From positions 1 to 9,456 of the forward strand of contig DAOWCY010000248.1 in assembly GCA_030639305.1 (NCBI GenBank): a stretch of 9,456 nt of DNA. The letters run 5' to 3'. The notes beneath the pieces are model-generated. The model was given only the letters and a program-made list of their open reading frames with translations, searched no databases and was not told the DNA's origin. Source of the stretch: JAGLQA01 sp023135565. Its GTDB lineage: Bacteria > Acidobacteriota > Aminicenantia > UBA2199. The position numbers and the translations under genes are program-made. This document shows positions 1 to 5,248 of this stretch, in pieces; positions within the stretch are counted from its first letter, which is position 1, and every line of letters starts with the position of its first letter.

Positions 1-294
1 GGCCGGTTTAAAGCGATTATAAAGCGCCAACAAACCGGAAACCGCGATAGGTAAAACGACAACCGCATAACGGAGCGCCTTGTCAGGGATACTATCTAAA
101 GCAAATAGCGAAATTTCGAGTAGTTGACTGCGCAGTACTGCCAGGAAAGCGGCAAAACCGCCTAATAATAGGATCCAGAATTGCATCCTATGGGAACTCT
201 TTTGATGAGATAAGGCATTTTTATCATAGAGAGCAAAATGCTCCCATGCCTGTTCAAGTATATAATTTTTTTCTTTTGTTTGTTCTGAATTCAT
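1..294 (-). CDS. SLATT/DUF4231-like two-helix membrane protein (3' part outside window)
   Basis: The frame is open from an ATG at 294 to the window edge, giving 98 residues with no stop. The N-terminal ~35 residues are a polar helix with AWEHFALYDKNALSHQ. Next come a hydrophobic helix at about 41-57 (FWILLLGGFAAFLAVL), a short loop with IPDKALRY, and a second hydrophobic segment at about 80-93 (VVVLPIAVSGLLAL). A polar helix with a W-x-x-Y/F-D-x-x-A pattern followed by a two-helix hairpin is typical of SLATT/DUF4231 proteins, which are membrane effectors often linked to nucleotide-signalling or STAND conflict systems. The start is supported by GAGGTG 4 bases upstream, just after the DUF5675 stop (11-base gap), so the two are probably cotranslated. 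The family call rests on pattern only and the C-terminal part is missing. It could be another two-helix membrane protein. Confidence 0.6.
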   Translation of the reverse strand, partial: MNSEQTKEKNYILEQAWEHFALYDKNALSHQKSSHRMQFWILLLGGFAAFLAVLRSQLLEISLFALDSIPDKALRYAVVVLPIAVSGLLALYNRFKPA

Positions 295-305
295 TTTTCA
301 CCTCT

Positions 306-710
306 TTATTTGATGGTCATCTCGAAGCGGTCGGGCAGTAAATCCAACAGCTCTTGCATCGTTTTTTTGCTGACGATCACATCGCGCAAGCCGTCTCCAT
401 CGATATCTGTGTGTTCCCTCCCTACCAGGATGCACCCTTTGGTATTGGTATAAAAATTACCGTGATGAATCAGTATCCAGGTGCGATTCGGCACATCGAA
501 CACATGAAAATGATGACGAAATCGCGGCGACCATCTTTTCTTTACCCGGTAGGTGCCTGGAGGGATACAACTAATTCTTCGCCTATTTTCTTTCCAGGGC
601 AATTCGAGGGTTTTACAGTGATAGAGCTCGCCCCCCGATTCATCCAGCACCCTGAGTTCCCCCAGTACCTGTTTTTCGCTGCCCGGTTCTCTCAAAAGTT
701 CTACTTTCAT
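306..710 (-). CDS. DUF5675 family protein
   Basis: The product is a 134-residue soluble protein with no signal peptide. It shows the conserved DUF5675 blocks: MKVELLRE at the start, TLELPWK at 34-40, CIPPGTY at 48-54, SPRF at 61-64, ILIHHGNF at 79-86 and GCILVG at 92-97. A C-terminal helix (KKTMQELLDLLP) follows. DUF5675 proteins are common in phages and phage-derived islands, often near lysis or structural genes, and their biochemical role is not established. The HHGN...GC arrangement resembles the HG...GC active-site pattern of YkuD L,D-transpeptidases, but that is my inference. The start has a textbook AAAGGAGG site 9 bases upstream that overlaps the TAA of the upstream gene, so translation is probably coupled. 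The next gene starts 11 bases downstream. Family assignment is good; function is unknown. Confidence 0.85.
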   Translation of the reverse strand: MKVELLREPGSEKQVLGELRVLDESGGELYHCKTLELPWKENRRRISCIPPGTYRVKKRWSPRFRHHFHVFDVPNRTWILIHHGNFYTNTKGCILVGREHTDIDGDGLRDVIVSKKTMQELLDLLPDRFEMTIK

Positions 711-725
711 TTTATTTTACCTCCT

Positions 726-2027
726 TTAAAAAGCGATTATGCTGACAATAATCGTATAAATAATCCATATCAAAAAGAGCCAGGTTTTCCAGTTTTTTCC
801 GTACTTTCCCCACAAGCGCCGAAAAAAGGACTTAAAATCAATATGAATAAAGGGGAATTTACCGCCGAATTTGATTTTTAATCTCATTTTTTCTTCCCTT
901 TTATCGCTTATTTCCTGGGGTGGCGGTTCATATTTTGCCGGAACCGGATCTTTCACTTGCTGCGGTTCCGGTGCTGCCTCTTGTTCCGGAGCCGGTTTTT
1001 TTTTCTCATCGGCTGCCGGCTGCGGTTTCCACAACAAACCCTTGCCGAAATCAGGAGGGAGTGTTTCATTGGTTTTATATTTTTCCAATTCTCGCGAAAT
1101 CTTCGGCAAGAAATCGCTCATCAGACTGCTCACCTGTTTAAAATCAAAGTTTTCGAGCACATTTTGATATTTTTCATCGATATCCCCTTTTGCTTCACCT
1201 TCATTCACCCAGCGTTTATAAAGCGTCCCGGCCGTCCCGATTTTTATAAGGCCTGAGCGGATCGATTCCTGTCCGTCCTGCACCAACTTCTCCCATCCTT
1301 CTTTGAAGAGTAACCAGGGTTTGTTCGGTCTGAATTTACCGGGATTGAGATGCCCCACGATACCCGGCGCGATCTCAGACAGCTTATCCAGGTGGGCCTC
1401 TTTCCAGGCATCCCCTTCCTGGAACCAGAATATACTTTTTATTTTTTTTTCCACTTTAAGAACCGTTTCTTTTTCATGGTTATGAATGCCTACCGGGAGC
1501 CAGGGAGCTTTTTTTCTCACATATTCCATGTGACCATAAAGCCAGGGGAGGAAATTTCGATTACCTTTCACCACCTGGGACTCCCACAGGAAAACAAGCA
1601 CCGCGGGCACCTTTTTTTTCTCGATGGCAGCGATAATAAAATCGATGAGCTGACGCTGCATAGCGATTGCTTCAGGGTTTTTGAAAAAGTTTGCCTGCAC
1701 CGCATCATTATTGCTCCCCGGCGCTCCGTGTCCCGGGCTCCACACTGTTGCGCCCCTGGCGTCTCTACCCCGTGACGCCCTGGTCAGCAGCTTCCCGGAA
1801 AATACCCCGGCCAGTAAAGCCTTTCCTTTCAAACTTTTAAGCGTACCCATAAACTTGCCCTCGAAGCCAGGGTTTAACTTTTTCTGCCCAAAGGTTGTCC
1901 AGGGATGCTGAGCTCCCGATATACCGGATGCAAAACGTATTTCCGTGTTGCAGCCGTTAAGATCGCCGGTGATAGACCGGAAAGGTTTCCCATCCTTATA
2001 AATTTTTTTGTTTTTGATTTCTATCAT
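726..2027 (-). CDS. TIM-barrel glycosidase-like protein with proline-rich linker and C-terminal membrane anchor
   Basis: The product has 433 residues. Residues 1-25 (NKKIYKDGKPFRSITGDLNG) look like the opening strand of many GH-A clan glycosidases ('dGkPf'). Residues 117-185 alternate helix and strand with VPAVLVFLWES (140-150) and WLPVGIHNH (176-184), and KPWLLFKEGW lies at 236-245. In a GH-A-like barrel E149 and E243 would be the candidate acid/base and nucleophile; that is inference. Residues 335-372 form a Pro/Glu/Lys-rich linker, and 413-431 form a hydrophobic helix ending two residues before the C-terminus. No N-terminal signal peptide is visible, so the export route or orientation is unclear. 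I chose ATG 2027 because AGGAG lies 8 bases upstream; an upstream in-frame ATG at 2084 would add 19 basic residues but lacks comparable support. The DUF5675 gene follows 15 bases later. The reading frame is sure; the enzyme class is tentative. Confidence 0.6.
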   Translation of the reverse strand: MIEIKNKKIYKDGKPFRSITGDLNGCNTEIRFASGISGAQHPWTTFGQKKLNPGFEGKFMGTLKSLKGKALLAGVFSGKLLTRASRGRDARGATVWSPGHGAPGSNNDAVQANFFKNPEAIAMQRQLIDFIIAAIEKKKVPAVLVFLWESQVVKGNRNFLPWLYGHMEYVRKKAPWLPVGIHNHEKETVLKVEKKIKSIFWFQEGDAWKEAHLDKLSEIAPGIVGHLNPGKFRPNKPWLLFKEGWEKLVQDGQESIRSGLIKIGTAGTLYKRWVNEGEAKGDIDEKYQNVLENFDFKQVSSLMSDFLPKISRELEKYKTNETLPPDFGKGLLWKPQPAADEKKKPAPEQEAAPEPQQVKDPVPAKYEPPPQEISDKREEKMRLKIKFGGKFPFIHIDFKSFFRRLWGKYGKNWKTWLFLIWIIYTIIVSIIAF

Positions 2028-2035
2028 TTGTTTTT

Positions 2036-2040
2036 CTCCT
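2036..2040 (-). promoter_or_regulatory. Ribosome binding site that fixes the glycosidase-like start
   Basis: On the minus strand an AGGAG, preceded by a run of A residues, lies 8 bases before ATG 2027. This supports the shorter 433-residue protein over the 452-residue frame starting at 2084. Confidence 0.75.
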
Positions 2041-2084
2041 TTTTTTTTACTCGTTTTTGATTTTTGCCACAGAGAGCAATACAA

Positions 2085-2189
2085 TTAAAGGTCGCTAATT
2101 ATAAAGGATCAATGAAAAAAACCCGCTGAAGGAGTTTTATAAATACACCCGAGGGGTGCAGCACCCGTTGATAATTTATAATTGTTTTT
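2085..2189 (-). other. Gap after the secreted coiled-coil gene: hairpins and a T-run, possible weak terminator
   Basis: In transcript order the gap holds the GGGTGC/GCACCC hairpin, then GCGGG followed by seven T residues (2121-2115). The T-run resembles the end of an intrinsic terminator, but the stem next to it (ACTC/GGGT with a wobble pair) is weak. A TATAAT lies at 2103-2098 without a convincing -35 at the usual distance. The gap may mark partial termination or re-initiation between the second and third genes of group B. No coding region was seen. Confidence 0.3.
2146..2166. repeat. Three-part hairpin CACCC-GGGTG-CACCC with two exclusive pairings
   Basis: CACCC at 2146-2150, GGGTG at 2154-2158 and CACCC at 2162-2166 allow two mutually exclusive stems. 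The right-hand one is the stronger: GGGTGC, a single A, GCACCC (2154-2166). It lies 24 bases after the stop of the secreted coiled-coil gene. The core GGGTGC/GCACCC recurs at 2813-2827, so this is likely a small repeat family. Confidence 0.55.
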
Positions 2190-2711
2190 CTAAAGCAGCG
2201 GCAGCGATATGCCCACCATGGCTCCTGTATTTTCCTCCTGGAAGAAACCATAAACACGGAATTTCTTGAAGCCCAGGCCCATCAAAACGGCAGGCTTAAA
2301 GCTGCCCGTCATTCCCGCGGCAAAGTGGGCGCTTACCCAGGGAGTCTTGAGTTTAGAATAGCTGCCGGCTAACTTTTTATACAACTCCAGCATCTTTTCC
2401 AATTCTTTGATGTATTCTTCTTGTTTCTTAAAGGTATCTTTATATTGATCCTTGAGTTTAACACATTCTTCCAGTTCCTTTTTGATGATTTTTAATTTTT
2501 CCTGTAACTCTTTCAAATCGGTTTCTTTTTTTTTCAACTCTTTCAAATCCGCCGGGGAAAAGGCCACATATTTTTTATCCCCGATCTTTACTATAGGCCG
2601 CCCCTGCGGGGTGTGCCCGGTTACTTCGCATTCCGCGGTTGTTTCCGCATAGCCTGGGAAAACGAGAAAACACATTATCCACAACAGTAAAAAATATTTT
2701 TTTGCATACAT
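2190..2711 (-). CDS. Secreted coiled-coil protein with short beta-rich C-terminus
   Basis: The product has 173 residues and I do not recognise a named family. Residues 1-22 are a Sec signal peptide: basic MYAKK, hydrophobic FLLLWIMCFLVF, and a likely cut after GYA22. Residues 24-50 form a small conserved-looking segment (ECEVTGHTPQGRPIVKIGDKKYVAF). Residues 53-120 are a Lys/Glu-rich coiled coil. Residues 124-173 alternate hydrophobic and glycine residues (AVLMGLGFKKFRVYGFF, then MVGISLPLL), like a few membrane beta-strands ending in a barrel-type C-terminus. I infer a periplasmic or outer-membrane-associated protein, perhaps oligomeric through the coil. The start at 2711 is fixed by AGGAGG 7 bases upstream plus the signal peptide; the longer in-frame start at 2825 runs through a hairpin repeat and is rejected. 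It lies second in group B. Confidence 0.75.
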   Translation of the reverse strand: MYAKKYFLLLWIMCFLVFPGYAETTAECEVTGHTPQGRPIVKIGDKKYVAFSPADLKELKKKETDLKELQEKLKIIKKELEECVKLKDQYKDTFKKQEEYIKELEKMLELYKKLAGSYSKLKTPWVSAHFAAGMTGSFKPAVLMGLGFKKFRVYGFFQEENTGAMVGISLPLL

Positions 2712-2718
2712 GGTTCTG

Positions 2719-2724
2719 CCTCCT
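2719..2724 (-). promoter_or_regulatory. Ribosome binding site that fixes the signal-peptide start
   Basis: A perfect AGGAGG on the minus strand stands 7 bases before ATG 2711. With the signal peptide that begins there, it decides against the in-frame start at 2825. Confidence 0.85.
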
Positions 2725-2812
2725 TTTACTAATATTTTGTGAAGGTTTGCTGAAAGAAAAATCATTTCAGGGAACCTGTGCGTATTTGAAATATCCAGGC
2801 CCCTTATAGGGT

Positions 2813-2827
2813 GGGTGCGCCGCACCC
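2813..2827. repeat. GGGTGC-GCC-GCACCC hairpin repeat
   Basis: GGGTGC at 2813-2818 and GCACCC at 2822-2827 form a perfect 6-base stem with a 3-base loop, 4 bases after the stop of the two-helix coiled-coil gene. Next to it CCC-TTATA-GGG (about 2801-2811) can form a second small stem. The stem halves match those at 2154-2166. It may protect the 3' end of the upstream message or act as a processing site; no T-run follows, so a simple terminator is unlikely. Confidence 0.6.
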
Positions 2828-2831
2828 CGGC

Positions 2832-3233
2832 TTAAAATTCATTGAAAATTTCTTCGTCTTTCAGGTTATCGATGCGCTTTTTTTCCGCATTCGTTTCAAT
2901 GTCTATGGAATTCATTTTCTCCTTGTTGGCAGCCCGGGTCTGCTCGAATGCTGTTTCCATTACGTACAATTTTTGTTTACCGACCTCGTACCTTTCTTTT
3001 GCTTTATCCAGCTTCTTTTTTTGTTCTCCGATTTCCTGCTTTGTTTTTTTTATCGCTCTTTTTGCTTTGTTACCCCTGCGGTTTTTAAAGAAAGCGATAC
3101 CTGCCACTACCCCGATTGCCGATACTACATAACGCAGCGCCTTTTCAGGGAGTAATTTCAGCCTGATTAACAGGTATACGACGACAACGATAACCAAAAA
3201 ACCCAATACGATATACAAATAACTTCCAGACAT
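2832..3233 (-). CDS. Two-helix membrane protein with cytoplasmic coiled coil
   Basis: The product has 133 residues and an unnamed family. Residues 5-23 (YLYIVLGFLVIVVVVYLLI) and 35-49 (YVVSAIGVVAGIAFF) are two membrane helices joined by a short basic loop with LLPEKALRY. Residues 50-108 are a strongly charged coiled coil (NRRGNKAKRAIKKTKQ onward), and the tail is acidic. Positive charges after helix 2 suggest that the coil lies in the cytoplasm. The layout recalls SLATT-like or holin/spanin-adjacent membrane proteins, but no family motif settles it. Its IPxKALRY-type block nearly matches that of the membrane protein at 1-294. AGGAGG stands 8 bases before the start. It is the first gene of group B, after the 213-base intergenic region, so the promoter for the group probably lies just upstream. 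Confidence 0.7.
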   Translation of the reverse strand: MSGSYLYIVLGFLVIVVVVYLLIRLKLLPEKALRYVVSAIGVVAGIAFFKNRRGNKAKRAIKKTKQEIGEQKKKLDKAKERYEVGKQKLYVMETAFEQTRAANKEKMNSIDIETNAEKKRIDNLKDEEIFNEF

Positions 3234-3446
3234 GTTTTTTTCCTCCTTTATATCTTAAGATTTTTTATTTTATGCTTACTTTATATGGGCAAACCCGGTG
3301 TGATCCTTTTTTTAATTACGCCCCCGGAATATTCACTCCCATAATCCTTGCCCGGGGCACAAAAACAAAAAAAATGGGATTGCGGCGGTGGTATGATTGA
3401 AATTTCTAATTTTTTGATTGGATTTTTATATATTTCCTGCCGGTGA
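3234..3446. promoter_or_regulatory. Divergent intergenic region between group B and the AraC-type gene
   Basis: The region is AT-rich and holds the start of group B (minus) and of the AraC-type gene (plus), so promoters in both directions are expected. I see no textbook pair. A minus-strand TTTGCC and TAAAAT are only 15 bases apart, and near the AraC start TTGAAA (3397-3402) and TATATT (3429-3434) are too widely spaced. An inverted repeat CCCCGG (3322-3327) / CCGGGG (3352-3357) encloses an 8-base palindrome GAATATTC (3327-3334). This could be an operator or a leader hairpin. Binding by the neighbouring AraC-type protein is inference. Confidence 0.4.
3393..3446 (+). other. Possible 17-codon leader ORF abutting the AraC-type start
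   Basis: ATG at 3393 opens a 17-codon frame (MIEISNFLIGFLYISCR) whose TGA at 3444-3446 directly touches ATG 3447 in the same frame. The peptide is hydrophobic. No clear Shine-Dalgarno with good spacing precedes either ATG. It could be a leader peptide that passes ribosomes to the regulator, or the remains of a longer N-terminus broken by one stop. It may also be chance. Confidence 0.2.
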
Positions 3447-3812
3447 ATGTCCTATAATTCCCTTGTGAAACACCAAAATCTTCATGAAAAAGCAGTTGAA
3501 TATATTTACACCAGGAATCTACAGGAGTTATCCCAACTGACAAGGTACATGATTGCCGATTTTTTCAATGTTAACCAAAATTATCTTTCAAAAAAATTTA
3601 AGAAAGAGACCGGGATGACGATTTCAAAATTTCTTGCCTTTGAGAAGATGAGACGGGCGGAACAATTGTTAAAAACCCGTTTCGATCTTCCTGTAATTAA
3701 GATTTCTGAAATGGTAGGGATCGTAAAACCTACTCAATTCAGGAAAAAATTTCAAAAAATCTTTTTCCTGAAACCCGGTAAGTACCGGAGACTGTTCCAG
3801 GGGCGGCGTTAG
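3447..3812 (+). CDS. Standalone AraC-type DNA-binding domain protein
   Basis: The product has 121 residues and consists almost only of the two helix-turn-helix units of the AraC/XylS family. Helix-turn-helix 1 lies at about 26-52 (LTRYMIADFFNVNQNYLSKK) with the family signature KKETGMTISKFL. The linker helix is FEKMRRAEQLL (65-75). Helix-turn-helix 2 lies at about 83-104 (VIKISEMVGIVKPTQFRKKF) and ends with LKPGKYRRLF, matching the usual 'sPseYR'. There is no ligand-sensing or dimerisation domain, so its activity would depend on expression level or a partner. It is the only plus-strand gene and lies divergent to group B and convergent to group A (10-base gap). I infer that it controls one or both groups. 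The start is weak: no strong ribosome site, and an in-frame TGA touches the ATG; GTG at codon 7 is an alternative. Confidence 0.85.
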   Translation: MSYNSLVKHQNLHEKAVEYIYTRNLQELSQLTRYMIADFFNVNQNYLSKKFKKETGMTISKFLAFEKMRRAEQLLKTRFDLPVIKISEMVGIVKPTQFRKKFQKIFFLKPGKYRRLFQGRR

Positions 3813-3822
3813 GCTGCGAGGT

Positions 3823-5118
3823 TCAGTTTATTTTTTCTGCCAATTCCTCTTGCGACAGCTTAAATAAACAAACCCGGTCCAACCAGGAATCATTATTGGT
3901 GTTGACCAATAGGGCCAGACCGCCGTCCGCTGTTTTGATTAAGCCGGCGGTTTCATAATTTATCCTGGCGGCAAATTCTATCTTTCCCAAATACTGCCGG
4001 GTCGCCCAATCGAAAGATTGGATCACTACGTTGTTATTTTTCGCTGTAGAGGCAAAATGAACGGTCCTGCTGCCGCCTGTGCCTGTGGTCTCGATATAGA
4101 CGGGTCTCTTTTCTTCCATTTCCAATGCTGCGAATCCTTTTTCGCTGCCTATGGCATGGACCGGGGTGTTTACCAGGTAATACATGATGCTATCCTCGAT
4201 GCGGGCCCCGGATAGGGTGTTTTCACCTGCTTCGTCCAGGTGCCATTCCAATGCGATAAAAGGGTTGGTGATAGGATATCGACTCGTTTCCAATTCATTG
4301 GCTTCGTTATCCCTGGTTTTTAATAGGATTTCAAAACAATCGTTCCCCGGGGCTCCTGCCTTTTTATCCCGGTAGGTGTGATAGTAGTAACCCTTGCCGT
4401 TATCGAATTCCCTGATAAAGTGATGCCTCGGGTCCAGGTTGGGATGTCTCTGGTAACAGTTATAACTGCGCCGCAGCGTGTCCGGTTCCGAGGCATTACC
4501 GTCGAAATCCCCTTCGACAGAACCGATAACGCCATTATCACCGCTTTTATTGAGTTCATACAGGGTTACCATGTCGTTGGCGCCGGTTTTCGATACTTGC
4601 AGTATATCGACCCATTGGTAAAAACCCTGTTCTTCCCCGGCTATGGATAAATAAAGTACTTCCCCCGGCGCCCCGGGTACAAGTTCCGTGCCGGTTTCAT
4701 TAAAAACCAACAGTACATGTACCCATATTTTGTCCATTTTTTTTAGACAAAAAAAACTATACGTGCGGGTTTGATTTCCCTGTTCAAATATAAAGATGTC
4801 TTTGCTGGGGGATTTATATCTTTGCATAGCTATCAGGCCGGTATCCCATAGATAATCGCCGTTTTTATCGACGCGCAGGAGATAAGGGTTGCGGTTTACC
4901 TGTCCCAATATTATGTAGCCTCCTGCTTCCATCTCCCGGATGTCTATGCCCTTATAATGATGAAGGTCGGGTTTGTCGTAGATTCTACGAAAACTCGATG
5001 CCGGATCGGGTTCCCTGTATGCCGGTTTGCAAGACGGGAAAAAAAGGCCGCTGCATAAACATAATACCGAAAATACAACTGTGATCCATATAAAAGAAGT
5101 ATTCGTTTTTGTTTTCAT
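3823..5118 (-). CDS. Predicted lipoprotein with beta-propeller-like repeats
   Basis: The product has 431 residues. The N-terminus is MKTKTN, a hydrophobic stretch to residue 27, then FPSC with Cys30 as the likely lipidated residue. The lipobox is imperfect (F at -3, S at -1). The body has propeller-type motifs of the 'dGGy...lrvDknGdylW' kind: GGYIILGQVNRNPYLLRVD at 66-84 with NGDYLWDTG after it, and near the C-terminus GLIKTADGGLALLVNTN with VCLFKL. I infer a membrane-tethered propeller in the periplasm or on the surface, possibly binding a partner; no catalytic motif is seen. A moderate ribosome site (GGTGG) precedes the ATG. It is third in group A, 130 bases after the outer-membrane barrel gene, with repeats between. 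Its stop lies 10 bases from the convergent AraC-type stop. The fold is suggested by motif only. Confidence 0.65.
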   Translation of the reverse strand: MKTKTNTSFIWITVVFSVLCLCSGLFFPSCKPAYREPDPASSFRRIYDKPDLHHYKGIDIREMEAGGYIILGQVNRNPYLLRVDKNGDYLWDTGLIAMQRYKSPSKDIFIFEQGNQTRTYSFFCLKKMDKIWVHVLLVFNETGTELVPGAPGEVLYLSIAGEEQGFYQWVDILQVSKTGANDMVTLYELNKSGDNGVIGSVEGDFDGNASEPDTLRRSYNCYQRHPNLDPRHHFIREFDNGKGYYYHTYRDKKAGAPGNDCFEILLKTRDNEANELETSRYPITNPFIALEWHLDEAGENTLSGARIEDSIMYYLVNTPVHAIGSEKGFAALEMEEKRPVYIETTGTGGSRTVHFASTAKNNNVVIQSFDWATRQYLGKIEFAARINYETAGLIKTADGGLALLVNTNNDSWLDRVCLFKLSQEELAEKIN

Positions 5119-5150
5119 TTTATTTTTCCACCCTTACTGTGCATTTGCCT

Positions 5151-5206
5151 CCGGCGGCCCTGCCGGGGGCCAAACTTTTAAAAAAGTTTGATCAAAACTT
5201 TTGATA
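5151..5206. repeat. Cluster of perfect palindromes between the barrel and lipoprotein genes
   Basis: Three adjacent inverted repeats are visible. CCGGC (5151-5155) pairs with GCCGG (5162-5166). CAAACTTTT (5171-5179) pairs with AAAAGTTTG (5182-5190), a 9-base stem with a 2-base loop. ATCAAAA (5191-5197) pairs with TTTTGAT (5199-5205). The middle and right units also share a TTTGATCAAA palindrome (5187-5196), so alternative folds exist. This looks like a dispersed palindromic repeat of the mixed GC/AT kind, as also seen inside the NTPase gene. In the group A message it could stabilise the upstream part or lower expression of the lipoprotein. Confidence 0.7.
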
Positions 5207-5248
5207 ACCCTTCGGGCAAGAAACCAACAATTGAGACTTGATGCAGCA

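Noticed and set aside
10..740. 11-base match AAAGCGATTAT at about 10-20 and 730-740
   Set aside because: Short, in different reading contexts, and not flanked by further similarity; likely chance.
354..881. Plus-strand 175-codon frame opposite the DUF5675 gene
   Set aside because: It is antisense to a well-supported family and has no recognisable motif or ribosome site.
2098..2126. Perfect TATAAT on the minus strand upstream of the glycosidase-like gene
   Set aside because: No -35-like hexamer at 16-18 bases; AT-rich gaps give such hexamers by chance, so it is not called as a promoter.
2712..2825. 38-residue N-terminal extension of the secreted coiled-coil protein
   Set aside because: It runs through a hairpin repeat, has no ribosome site, and would bury the signal peptide that begins at 2711.
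3813..3822. Bidirectional terminator in the 10-base convergent gap
   Set aside because: No stem or T-run fits there or just beyond either stop codon; transcripts may overlap.
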